NCBI GenBank assembly: GCA_030295235.1
Contig: AP026138.1
Span: forward strand, 806,001 to 870,000
Length of the DNA stretch: 64,000 nucleotides
From: Fistulifera solaris
Taxonomy: Eukaryota > Bacillariophyta > Bacillariophyceae > Naviculales > Stauroneidaceae
Reading direction: 5' to 3'
The notes under the pieces were generated by a model. It had not been told where the DNA came from. It saw only the letters and a program-made list of their open reading frames with translations, and searched no databases. A program made the position numbers and the translations under genes. Numbering within the stretch: position 1 is the first letter of the stretch; each line of letters begins with the position of its first letter. Below are positions 47,549 through 57,641 of the stretch, piece by piece.

Positions 47549-50176
47549 CTAGATCACAAAGGCTCCTTGACTACTCACAGTTCCTCCGCTCGCTTGACGA
47601 CGCATCAATATATGATCATCGGAAGGTCGTGGTAACTGCGCTGACGGATCTGATTTCTTCCAGTGCCGTCCCGCCCAACTCAACAATAGTTCACGATCAT
47701 CCGGTGGATAGGCCTGTGTATATTCTTTCAAAATCGAATTCGCATTCTGTTCATTCACATCGGCAATGTAGATTGTCGCGGCCAGTCGCATTTCATTATG
47801 CCGTCGATAGTCGACGGCCGAAGTGGCATGGACCGCACCGTCGCCCATCATCGAACCCACTTCGTATTCGTATCGATACCGACCGACAACGCGGTTCTCC
47901 TTATCGTCAAATCCATCCTCGTACGAAGCACCTTCGACCAAATCCAATTCAGGACCGGTATGATTGGCTAACAACAATGGTACAATGACGTTGTAAGTTT
48001 TGGCACCCGTCCACAAGACATCGTGATGTTGATAACCTTCGGTCGATTGAGATACGGCGATGAAAGTGACATGGAACGCCACCAAGCCGTCCAAGCCTAG
48101 ATACTTTCCCACACCGTCCAGCACAGTATCAAAGCCAGATGCCGATAAAGCTTGCAAGTAATGTTCATGAGAATGCTCGTCACCGGGTGACAGCCAATGT
48201 AAATTTGATCGCCATTCGGGTCCGGGTCGTTGCAAATACCATTTCGTACCATCCGCTAAAGGCAAATATCCATTTTGCCGTGCTTGCAAGGCATTTCCTT
48301 CAATAGTCACGTGTCGAAATACATCCATGATGCCCATGGATTCACAATACTCCAGCAGGACTTGTCGGACAGAAGCCGGAACGCCGACACGAAATGCCCA
48401 GGGCGTGACGACTTGAGCGGACGACTGCCACCGAATGGGAGCCATCATCCCTGGTGTCAATGGCGAGGCAATAAAATCACCGTATGGTTGCGGATCCGGC
48501 AACAGCCAATGTCGCGGATAAAAGTCGTCGTGCAGTGGTACACTGATTTCGTGACGAAAGGCATGATCTGAGTACTCGGGAAGAGTGTAAGGTCGATTTA
48601 CTAGTCGAATTGCCTCGCGTGGGATCTGCGTCACTTGAACTGCTGTTTTCAGCACACCGCATTCCGATGGTTCGCGAATACTTCCCATAGGATGTACAAT
48701 GACCGTGTAAAGCAATTTCTCGTTATCAAGGCGCTCAAGAATCTCACAAGGACGCCAGCAGGAGGATAGAGTTGGTTTTTGCCAAGTAGCGACGTTGCTC
48801 AGTTCTTCGGTATCAATCGCGTTCATAAAATGACAGGCTGTTTGCAATTGCGCAGGCAATGCTTTTGTGGACAATGGCTCCCATGCATGTTGTTGCGTAT
48901 ACTCGTCGGCTGTGACGATAGCTTCTCTTGGTAGCTCTTTTATTTGCTGTTGATGTTCATTCCAAGCCGCAACCCAATCACTTCCATAATCCAAAAGGAT
49001 TTCGTCACCGGGTTGTATATCTCGCAAAGCCACATATTCCATGACGAGATAATATCCATCCTCCCCAAACGCCATTTCGAGTAGTTCCATGACAGGATAC
49101 GACTCCGACGATAACAAGGTATTCGCATGCCCGTATCGACGCGACCATTGCAGTCTGACGTTGGGCACAATTTCCGATTGAACACTAACACTTGAAGCGT
49201 GCTGAATGAAATTACTCCCGGTTGCCATGGGCCACAACAACACATTCGAGTCATCTCGTCCGTACACATAATTGGTGAACAACTGTTGACGCAGTACATG
49301 AGTATTGTTGAATTGAATGCCATGTCCCCGTGCGAATTGCGGCAATCGATTTTCGTTCGTATTACTCGGATGACTGGAACGTGCGTGTTGTTGCACCACA
49401 TTCAATTGACTCCGATCTAACAACAGAACGGGAGAAAGCATTACAACTTGTCCGGCGGCGACGTGATGCTTCGAAAAAGCCCCGTACCCTCCATTCGATG
49501 AGGGCTGTACCGACACGGTATCCATACACATGCCCTGCTGCAGCAAATCTTCAAAAGTCCGAGAAGCTTGTCGTTTGTACAGTCGCATCATTTTCGGATT
49601 GTTGGCTCGACACGGTGTCAACAAGACTTCTCCCGCTCGAATATCTCGGATCGCCCGTGCTTGAATGAGTTGTCGGGTGGACGCCGAACCATCTCCTGGA
49701 CGACTGCGGCGATCGGCTGGAACTGCAATGAGCTCAATATTCGCGTATTCCAGTCCACCGCATTCGGTCAGCGATCCGATTCCTCCCAACAAGACGTCAT
49801 GCAAGTAATTGGTTTCCCATAAAGCATCCGGATAAAGTACATTCTCTTCGCTCGTTGTCGTGTAGGACAAAGGATCCCATACCAAATCATGCCACGGACT
49901 GTATTCATTCGGATTCGCATCCGAAATCGATAAAAAGAGATCCGGACTTCCTAACAAAGATCCTGCCGGGATGGTTACGGCACTGTAGAGCGTCCATTGA
50001 TGAGGATTCCATGGCGATGGACTAAAATACGTTTGACAGGCAGTATTTTCTTCGTCGGAACAGTTCTCGTTCGTTTTGTAGCAAACGGGAGCTTCTCTTT
50101 GTTTTTCGGAAGATGAAGAGACGAGAAGCAACAACCATGTTGTTGTCAGGAAAGAAATGTTTTTCATCGTCATCAT
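47549..50176 (-). CDS. Secreted SET-domain protein with a possible dioxygenase-like C-terminal region
   Basis: An intact 875-residue frame, starting MMTMKNISFLTTTWLLLLVS (signal peptide). The SET domain (about residues 225-425) has GGYGAFSKHHVAAGQVVML, SNFIQHASS and the closing GDEILLDYGSDWV with Tyr. An upstream SET-like half (WTLYSAVTIPAGSLLGSPDL) suggests a duplicated or split domain. The C-terminal third contains STEGYQHHDVLWTGAKTYNV, GAVHATSAVDYRRHNEMRLA and AATIYIADVNEQN, which place His-x-Asp, a later His and an Arg in the order seen in 2-oxoglutarate oxygenases; this is inferred from spacing only. A secreted SET protein is unlikely to modify histones; its target is unknown. Similar proteins are frequent in diatoms. 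Confidence 0.75.
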   Translation of the reverse strand: MMTMKNISFLTTTWLLLLVSSSSEKQREAPVCYKTNENCSDEENTACQTYFSPSPWNPHQWTLYSAVTIPAGSLLGSPDLFLSISDANPNEYSPWHDLVWDPLSYTTTSEENVLYPDALWETNYLHDVLLGGIGSLTECGGLEYANIELIAVPADRRSRPGDGSASTRQLIQARAIRDIRAGEVLLTPCRANNPKMMRLYKRQASRTFEDLLQQGMCMDTVSVQPSSNGGYGAFSKHHVAAGQVVMLSPVLLLDRSQLNVVQQHARSSHPSNTNENRLPQFARGHGIQFNNTHVLRQQLFTNYVYGRDDSNVLLWPMATGSNFIQHASSVSVQSEIVPNVRLQWSRRYGHANTLLSSESYPVMELLEMAFGEDGYYLVMEYVALRDIQPGDEILLDYGSDWVAAWNEHQQQIKELPREAIVTADEYTQQHAWEPLSTKALPAQLQTACHFMNAIDTEELSNVATWQKPTLSSCWRPCEILERLDNEKLLYTVIVHPMGSIREPSECGVLKTAVQVTQIPREAIRLVNRPYTLPEYSDHAFRHEISVPLHDDFYPRHWLLPDPQPYGDFIASPLTPGMMAPIRWQSSAQVVTPWAFRVGVPASVRQVLLEYCESMGIMDVFRHVTIEGNALQARQNGYLPLADGTKWYLQRPGPEWRSNLHWLSPGDEHSHEHYLQALSASGFDTVLDGVGKYLGLDGLVAFHVTFIAVSQSTEGYQHHDVLWTGAKTYNVIVPLLLANHTGPELDLVEGASYEDGFDDKENRVVGRYRYEYEVGSMMGDGAVHATSAVDYRRHNEMRLAATIYIADVNEQNANSILKEYTQAYPPDDRELLLSWAGRHWKKSDPSAQLPRPSDDHILMRRQASGGTVSSQGAFVI

Positions 50177-50261
50177 CTTGTGAGCGTTTATTACTCCCTA
50201 TTTCGATTCAACAACCGTCTTCGACTTTAACGCATGATCCATTTACACGAAATGTAATTAT

Positions 50262-50442
50262 GAGCAAAGAATACGGAAAGCAATCTTCCAATGCTCTACA
50301 AAGGAAAGGCAAATCCGAACTCTTTGCCGACAATGCGACGAGAAAAAAGGAGCTGCGAAAATTTCCAGCCGAAAATAACGCTCAAATCCGAACGGTACTG
50401 GCGTTTCAACGGACGCGTCCATTCTACGACGAGACAAACTAA
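50262..50442 (+). CDS. Possible small Lys-rich protein, 60 residues
   Basis: A short frame, MSKEYGKQSSNALQRKGKSE to RPFYDETN, lies 85 bp from the divergent SET gene. Its charge-rich composition and lack of family hits make it uncertain. A gtaagc directly follows the stop region and might be a donor, in which case the gene continues in another exon. Not recognised. Confidence 0.25.
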
Positions 50443-50660
50443 GGTAAGCATACTACTTGTCTTAAAGACGTGTCAATCTACCACCAAGTACCAAGAACGA
50501 TAATACCATGATAGCACTTCCTTACTATACTAGCTGTTTATCTGTCGTATTTATTCACACTACATTCTGTTTGGCGCTAAACGGCAGAAGACTAGAAGGA
50601 TCCAAAGGAAGCGCTTATTCAAAGCTCCGCTTCCCCCCTCAATCGCACGAGTCCTCAACT
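50443..50660. other. Gap between the small ORF and the adenosine deaminase-like gene
   Basis: Two short frames here (50508-50693 region) have no support. No repeat seen. Confidence 0.2.
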
Positions 50661-51886
50661 TCACTTGTCTCGGTTCGACTGCAGCAGCAGTAACATTTGT
50701 TCATGAATGTCTTTCTGTAGTCGACGTTTCGTCGTCTCGTCACAAAAAGCATACTCCACGGATTGTTCCACCAAACGACATATCATTGACACATTCAAAT
50801 CAAAGGCACGACAGAGCAGCCATAACTCTTTCGTAGGATTGGTATCAAAGACCCCCGGATCGTCCGTTCCAATCGCTAAAGGATATTGCGTATCCAGCCA
50901 TTCGCGCAATTGTGGATGTTGCTGCAATCCTTCGATTAAATGACCTCGCACGTGTTGAGCCAGTTCCAAGGTCATGACATTACTCATGGGACACGTTTCG
51001 ACGGGAATGTGACGTTGTTGCGACGACCAGAGTGTATTGGGAACAAATAATGCGTGTCCCAAGCGATCGGGGCCGAATTCCAACATGGCCTGTGTCTCGC
51101 TGTATTTCGGAGGTGACGACTCATCATCATGGTCACTCGTCATAGCCCCACTATCAGCAACTTCACCGCAATGTAGTGTAATGCGCAATCCAGCTTGTCG
51201 TGCTCGCTCCAAGTGCGGTCGAACGATCCTAAAATCACCACGAGTCGGATTCCCTCCTAAATCCATTCCGACAATGCGATCGGCGTACAGGGTGCTTTTT
51301 CGCAAATCAATAGCCAGCTCAACATTTTCACAGGCTTCCTGTTCCGACAGTGACCGATCGATTGCTACAATCAAACGGCACGTCATGGGACGAGTGCGAC
51401 TTTGTTCGAATTCGTTCATGACACCCAGAACCGTCTCTAAATACTGTCGTTTGTCGCATTCAGCATTCAATACTTTGGGCGTGGTGCGCAATTCCAGATA
51501 CAAAACATTGTGCGCCGCAAAGTCGTGCAAAGCTTCGAACGTGATCCTCCGTAACGAAGTTACATCACTGACGCATCGAGGAATTTCAGCAAACATGTCG
51601 AAGCAATCATGTAACGATCGTGGCTGTACATTGTACAAGAGGGCGTCCTCGTCGTCCGTGTGATATCTATTTTGATTGTTTTCATTCTTTTCGCAGGTTG
51701 AAAGTGATGTGACGACAACGTGACGCCTTTTTCTTCCGCCAAAGCAAAGAGTGTGTCGGGACGAATGCATCCATTTAAATGAGCGTGTAATTCCACTTTG
51801 GGGATTTTCTGGAGAAATGAATAGAGCGATGATGCTAGTGGCCCATTGCTGTTATCATATTTCCTCTTGAAATCGGTCTCTCTCAT
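50661..51886 (-). CDS. Adenosine deaminase-like (ADAL / N6-mAMP deaminase type) protein (frame slip)
   Basis: The N-terminal frame MRETDFKRKYDNSNGPLASS to VELHAHLNGCIRPDTLF carries the metal-binding His-x-His. A later frame gives DDEDALLYNVQPRSLHDCFD, FAEIPRCVSDVTSLRRIT, LHCGEVADSGA (His, Glu), DRLGHALFVP and IGTDDPGVF (Asp-Asp), the deaminase active site. The two parts differ by one base near 51688-51691, a run of four T, so one base is probably missing or extra. Related ADAL enzymes deaminate N6-methyl-AMP or adenosine in the cytosol. It has no signal peptide. The phase problem and full set of metal and catalytic residues indicate a sequence error. Length is about 400 residues in total. Confidence 0.85.
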
Positions 51887-52301
51887 GTTTTTATAGATTG
51901 TGTAACATCATTATTATTATTTTACCATCGCAATCATCGTTGCTCGTCTTCGGTGTATTCCTCATTATTACTCCGTATAATACAGTTCCTCATGACTCCT
52001 CACTCATGACTCAAAACTCATGACCTATCGGTACTACGGGGTGACTACTGTCAAGGGTGTTCGATGTTCGATGTCATTACTCCGACTACGTAGTATGTAA
52101 ATTTTTGTCTCACTATTTACTATCTCCAAAATAATGAAAAGCAAGAAAAGCCTAAAGGTTAAAGCTGTTTCAGGATTGGGGTCATCCAAACCATCTGGAT
52201 CGGATTACTATTAAGTACTAAGTAGATGATCTCAGAAGATAGCAAAAAAAGAAATTCTGCACGACAACTTTTATAGCCATTTCTCCGGATCCAAAGAACT
52301 T
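51887..52301. promoter_or_regulatory. Upstream region of the ADAL-like gene
   Basis: About 415 bp. It contains a tactccgta at 51969-51977 and close variants (tccgactacgtagta near 52078). Repeated catgactc-type words at about 51990-52025. No gene. Confidence 0.35.
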
Positions 52302-52652
52302 ATGTCTTCATCAAATTTCTCTCTTTCCCAACTTCCAACAACAAGGCAACAAACAACTGCGAACCTGAGACGTCTATTCTCAAGACGTTGTTGCACAAAT
52401 TCATAAGTCGAAGGAAAAGCATTGGTACCATGAAAGTATCCGACGATCCGAGGCCTCGCTCGTTGACGAACGAGCTGCGGTTATCCAGCCCGTCGTCCCT
52501 GCCGGAGGTCCATGACAATTTAACGCACTCTACGGCCCGTTTTATCGAGGCAAGTCAAAAGAAGAGTCGCGTCGGCGACTGATTGACACTCTCACGCAGG
52601 CGCTAGCTTTGCTCAAGGAGGACATGGAAGGAGGTCCTGGCGACAAGCTGTA
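52302..52652 (+). pseudogene. Coding-like remnant with an in-frame TGA, possible small gene
   Basis: In one frame a coding-like stretch VVAQIHKSKEKHWYHESIRR to AVIQPVVPAGGP is followed by TGA and then, still in that frame, QFNALYGPFYRGKSKEESRR and TLTQALALLKEDMEGGPGDK-L before a stop at 52650-52652. A frame ending LRRLFS with an ATG at 52302 precedes it but is shifted. So it is either a decayed gene, one with single-base errors, or a TGA read through. I see no convincing selenocysteine-insertion element in the following 150 bp. No family recognised. Confidence 0.3.
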
Positions 52653-53709
52653 ATTTTCTTCTTGAAGAATTGCAATCGCCATCTTGATGCTACCATCGAC
52701 AGCAACGAATAAAAGTCATGTTGGACTTTCTTCCAAGTTATGAAACGATTACGGAGCATTATGTTGTTGTCGCATGATATTTTACATGCATTATTTTAGC
52801 ACCTTGCTAGGCGTTTGTTCCAAAATCGTAGTCGGTTTGAGGAGGCAGGAGAGACTTCGGTGACATTATTTCCACTAGCCGCCTTCGGCGTCTAGCCCCT
52901 GCAGGGCTTTTTTCGTTCTCGCCCTTCCCGCAAGCGGGGGGCTCGATCCCCGGGGATAGCGTCAAACCCGTGATTCAGACACCCGGGAGCGCGTTACGTT
53001 ACGTGACACACACACACACGCACACACACGGACACAGCGCGCTATTATAAATAGACTACGGAGTATTATAAATAGATGATTCCTCGGTCTTCCTGCTCTC
53101 CTTCCTTTCTGAACAACATCCAGCTAACATACCAGTAAGCTTAGACGCCAAGGATTGAGTCGTGGATATCACTCTTTTGTCACGAGTTCGTGGTGACGTC
53201 GATGATGCAGAAAATCACACGACGTCTGCATGAATCTACTACGGCGTACTACGGCGTACAGTACGTAAATGCTCCGAAATGGTTTGTCTCTGTTTCACTT
53301 TCATCGACGTCGCCCGTTTTTTTGCGCCTTGGAACGTGTGTTCGACTCCGACTGCCATGACGCAATCAATGACTGTATAAATCGTGATTCGTTGATTATC
53401 TCAAAGTAATAAGAGTACAAACAATACCGTATAAGCAAGCAACGACCGGGGGGAAGGACGTTATAATTCTTCCTTCCAGTAAAAGATTCCACGTAGCGTC
53501 CACGACGAGGCAGAAATTTAACGCCGTTTCAGACAAGTCCACGACTGGAGTGGAAAGCGCAAAACAAAAGCGTTCCGTTGCCCATCAACTTTTTCGAACA
53601 TTCCGCACCACGCATTGTATTTTCGTTTCCCTATCTTCTATCTTCTCGATTTCATTGTAAAAGCTTTAAAAGGGAAACATCGGGTTTTAAATACAACAAC
53701 AAAGTCAAC
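52653..53709. other. Spacer with a GC-rich hairpin island and a CA microsatellite
   Basis: About 1.06 kb. At 52873-52995 lies an island richer in G/C than its surroundings, with gccgccttcggcg, agcccctgcagggct followed by tttttt (terminator-like), and cccgcaagcggg, and a B-box-like ggctcgatcccc. Next is (ac)n at about 53005-53035. A tacggagta is at 53057-53065, a ctactacggcgtac doublet near 53236-53257, and a partial cgactgga motif near 53540. No gene is supported. Confidence 0.45.
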
Positions 53710-54681
53710 ATGCTGCTTCACTTGTTTCTCGTTTTACTCACTTGGGCGACGCCTTTCTCTGTGGATGCCTTTTCCGTTCACCAGCAACCACGCCATCGAA
53801 TCTCCTTGTCGCCTCTCTCCTTCTCCATTCCTTCTTCTATTGATATATCAGATATTTCCTCTTCCGTTTCATCATCGACCCTCTTTATCAGTGGCGATGA
53901 ATCGCTGATCGAAAGCACGATACAGGCAGCTGCAACCCAATTGATGGAAGCAAAGCTGTTTACGGGTATGGCGCATTTGACTTTGGATCTCGCCGCTTTT
54001 GTATCCCGTGGAACGGCGTGGTTACGTCTCGGTGCGGTGATGGGACGTCTCTTTGTCATCGGAGCGGATTACATTCCCGATCATTCCGTCAATACGGATG
54101 AGTTTGTGTTTCAAGTGTCGATGATGTCCATTTCTCTGATTGGACTCATACACTCGATACTTCCTGCGCTTCTTGCAATGACTCTTCCCACCAGCAAGGA
54201 AACTTTGATAAAAGATGGACGTGCTTTCCAAGTTCTTTTCCGAAATGTCGGTCTCACTTGGTTTCAATACAAGTCACTGGTGGCATCTCAGGCTTTGGAA
54301 TGGGTCACCGTACCTCCGGGGCAAGTCATCACTAGCGAAGATGACAATCAGAAGGACGACGGAGTTTACTGGTTGTATCAAGGCGAAGTGCGAGTTGCAT
54401 CACAAGGGCAATATTTGCACAATGTGACGCGTCGCGTGGCACCTCGCCTCTCGGATGCTAGTTTGGGTCTCTTTGGAGAAACACGCTTGGTAGAAGACTC
54501 GCAAAGTTTCCCACCTACGACTCTCACGGCTGGAGAAAGCGGGGCAATTTTGTTGCGTATTCGATCCGAAAAGCTCAAGTCACTCATGTCCCATGATGTT
54601 CATATTGCTGAATCAGTGCGGAAACTGCTCTTTCGCAGCATGCAAGACAAGCTCAAAGCTGCCCTTCTTGTGCAGTCGTAA
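53710..54681 (+). CDS. Plastid cyclic-nucleotide-binding / Popeye-like domain protein
   Basis: Start chosen at MLLHLFLVLLTWATPFSVDA, a signal peptide cleaved before Phe21 (VDA-FSVHQQ), as in diatom plastid preproteins. A TTG further upstream is not used. After a Ser-rich transit part come a membrane-like segment (VSMMSISLIGLIHSILPALL) and a cyclic-nucleotide-binding-like beta-roll: VLFRNVGLTWFQYKSLVASQ, EWVTVPPGQVI, GVYWLYQGEVRVAS, LGLFGETRLV and GAILLRIRSEKLKSLM, an order I know from Popeye/CNBD proteins. The phosphate-binding loop is degenerate, so ligand binding is doubtful. A plastid-membrane regulatory role is inferred. The frame is intact. Confidence 0.7.
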   Translation: MLLHLFLVLLTWATPFSVDAFSVHQQPRHRISLSPLSFSIPSSIDISDISSSVSSSTLFISGDESLIESTIQAAATQLMEAKLFTGMAHLTLDLAAFVSRGTAWLRLGAVMGRLFVIGADYIPDHSVNTDEFVFQVSMMSISLIGLIHSILPALLAMTLPTSKETLIKDGRAFQVLFRNVGLTWFQYKSLVASQALEWVTVPPGQVITSEDDNQKDDGVYWLYQGEVRVASQGQYLHNVTRRVAPRLSDASLGLFGETRLVEDSQSFPPTTLTAGESGAILLRIRSEKLKSLMSHDVHIAESVRKLLFRSMQDKLKAALLVQS

Positions 54682-55353
54682 CTCGACGATATTTCTTCCA
54701 CCTTTTTGCTCATACATGCGTGCATGATCTCGAATACAATTCATATAGACATAGACGATAGATAAAGATGACTTTTTACAGTATTAGATGCCTTAATTCA
54801 GAACGACTAGTTCAATAACAGTATTTTGCAAAGGAAGCTTTAGTTTTTCGAAGCGTCAATCGATGACTCAGCACCCAGCAAACAAGACTGAGTTGAAAGC
54901 CAAGAGGTGAAACTCCGACCAGCCAATCAAATTCCAAATTCCAACGGTTCGTGTTTTGTGGATCAAATAATTCGTTCGATAATCGGGTGGATGGACGGAC
55001 GTTTCATGTCATGAGTTGTGCGTTGTAAGTAGTCGTGATTAGTTGAGCAGATGGCCCTAAAACGCATCAAAGAAACGCTTGATACTTGCAGTACTGATGG
55101 AACGATACGATGGTTTTCCACGAGAAACACGAGATGATGAAAGTAGGGAAGATTTCGACGTTCGAGTTTCGATTGTGTCAACACTATTACCAAACTTCCT
55201 GAAGTTTCGTTGATTGTATCCATCATGAATCTATGAAAGGTCAATCATATAACAAATGTGATGCCTTCGCCGTAATCCTTGTAAAGATCGCAATCTACAG
55301 GCTGTATCAACACATTCATAGCATCGGGTGGCGCCTTTCAAATATCGATCACC
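54682..55353. promoter_or_regulatory. Intergenic region upstream of the first NRT2 gene
   Basis: About 670 bp between the CNBD gene and the nitrate transporter. No gene is supported, including a short minus-strand frame at 54963-55244. This would contain the nitrate-responsive promoter, but no known element is identified. Confidence 0.35.
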
Positions 55354-56930
55354 ATGGAAGATTACGAAGAAGGAGTTCAATGGTATGTTCGCTGTTGCAA
55401 TCTTAATCATTTATGTATCCAAGCTCGACGCTTTTCGTTATTAATTTTGATTGGTTGCACCTATAACTAATTTAAAATCTTCATCTTACCGAATTACTAA
55501 ACGCCACATTTTGCCTCATTTTCTTGCTTTCCATTATTTCAGGAAAAAGTACAACGAGTACAAGATCACTGTCGATCCTTACCAAGATGACAAGGCTACG
55601 GAAATCAAATTGTGCAGTTTCGCTCGTCCGCACATGCGCGCCTTTCACATGGCATGGATCGGATTTCACATGGCGTTTTTCATTTGGTTCTCGGCGTCAC
55701 CACTTCTTTCCGAAATTCGGGAAGATTTGGGCCTCACAAAGAAACAGATATGGAGCACATCGGTGATTGCGGTCGGTGGAACCATATTGTTTCGCTTCAT
55801 TATGGGTCCCGTGTGTGACAAAGTGGGGCCGCGCATCCCCTTCGCCTGTGTCCTCATGTTTTGTTCCATTCCGACGGGTCTGACCGGTCTCGCCAACAGC
55901 TTCAACTCTCTACTGTTCATTCGATTGCTGATTGGTATTGCCGGATGCACGTTTGTCATGTGCCAATATTGGACGAGTCGTATGTTTACCAAGAATGTCG
56001 TCGGCACGGCCAACGCGATGGTGGGCGGATGGGGGAATCTGGGCGGCGGCGTGACGCAGCTCGTGGTCGGATCACTGCTCTTTCCGCTGTTCAAAATCTT
56101 TTATGATGGCGACTCGGAAAAGGCGTGGCGTACGGTTTGCGTCGTCCCGGCGGTCATCACCTTTCTCGTAGCCCTTTTGATCTTATGGATTACAGAAGAC
56201 GCTCCCAAGGGCAATTACGGCGACATGAAGAGACATGGTGTCATGCCCGATATATCCGCTGCAGCATCATTTCGGTCGGGAGCTCTGAATTTGAATACTT
56301 GGATTTTGTTCTTTCAATACGCCTGTTGCTTTGGTGTCGAGTTGACGATGCAAAATGCGGCAGCACTCTATTTCACGGATGAATTCGGACAGTCGACCGA
56401 GTCGTCGGCCGCCATTGCTTCGATCTTTGGCTGGATGAATTTGTTTGCGCGTGCCATGGGCGGTTTTTTCGAGTGACTGGGCGAATCGCAAGATGGGGAT
56501 GAAGGGTCGCATTCTCGTTCATACCATTTGTCTCTTTGGCGAAGGTGCATTGGTCGTTGTCTTTGCGAATACACAATCACTGGTTGGTTCAATTTGTATA
56601 ATGATTTGTTTTGCGATTTGCGGGCAAGCTGCGGCCGGTACATCGTTTGCCATTGTGCCTTATGTGGATCCTACTGCTACCGGTTCGATTGCCGGGCTGG
56701 TGGGCGGAGGCGGTAATTGCGGTGCTGTCGCATTCGGTATGGCGTTCCGAGAGCTTTCTTACAAAGAAGCCTTTACTATTATGGGATTTTGCATTATTGG
56801 TTCCGCTGTGTTGTCGGTCTTTATCAAAATTAAAGGCTGTTCGTCGTTGTTGCTGGGTGGCGTCGACGATCGACCTGCCAAAAAGGATTCTACGCTTTCC
56901 GTTCCCGAGCCGCAAAAGGACGCTGCATAA
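55354..56930 (+). CDS. NRT2: High-affinity nitrate transporter NRT2, first copy (frame slip)
   Basis: Exon 1 (55354-55382) encodes MEDYEEGVQW; a 160-bp GT-AG intron ends at 55542, and exon 2 continues KKYNEYKITVDPYQDDKATE. The MFS body has LSEIREDLGLTKKQIWSTS, the nitrate signature GGWGNLGGGVTQ and, in the second half, GLVGGGGNCGAVAFG, both typical of NNP transporters. It has about 12 membrane helices and moves nitrate with protons across the plasma membrane. The frame slips at a run of six T (56464-56469); the neighbour has a shorter run, and one T fewer gives FSSDWANRKMGMKGRIL. All motifs are otherwise intact, so a sequence error is likely. It is followed by its paralogue in the same direction. 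Confidence 0.93.
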
Positions 56931-57641
56931 CAGAAAAATAAGCGCACCGTATCTTTAGTGTGAAAAGCACGCTTCGATTGCTTTTTCATGGTGTCTTGTC
57001 TACACTACGGAGTAATTAGTCATCATTAGGTTTCACTCGTCACGAGAAAAAAATGGTCTCAACGATATCATTGAATTGCAATAAGGTTAAAAATAGGCGA
57101 AAGACAGGACAAAAATCGTCATCGGCTTTGAAGTTGCTGCTTCCGGAACCACACATTCTTCTTTTCCGAAGGAACTTGGCGGCTGTCCAAGAACTTCCGG
57201 AAGCATCCAATGACGGACCGGTTCTGCTTGTACACATTGAGGGAGTCAAGTAGTGTTTTTGTTCTTCAATGACGAGCATTTTTACGCCACGCATGCAACG
57301 AAGTCGGCAGTACTTTGAGCTTCGAATTGACGAGACGTCTGAGACACTTGACTGTAGAATAAATTGAACACCTCATCTACAGTGAGTCGTATACAAGATA
57401 CGTGGTGGACGCAGAACCGGTACTCGATACTACTGCGAAAAACGAACTTCCTGAAGTTCGTGTCCTTGCTTCTGTCGCGCATTTCGGAAGTGCGACAACG
57501 ACGTTTTCAAAACCATTTTCCCATTCACCATCCACTGCGTTTTTTCTTGTTGTCGATGAGCTCACATTTTTGACATTGTTTCACTTTTTATCTTTCTTTT
57601 TGATATTCACTTTTGAAACTAATTTTGTGTGAAACGAAACG
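56931..57641. promoter_or_regulatory. Gap between the two NRT2 genes
   Basis: About 710 bp with a tacggagta at 57006-57014. Short frames on both strands have no support. It is the promoter region of the second transporter gene. Confidence 0.35.

Noticed and set aside
52653-52800. SECIS element after the in-frame TGA
   Set aside because: ATGA and TGAT words exist but the required loop AA and pairing geometry are not seen.
57282-57632. Short frames between the two NRT2 genes
   Set aside because: Low-complexity, no homology to either transporter, opposite strands overlap.
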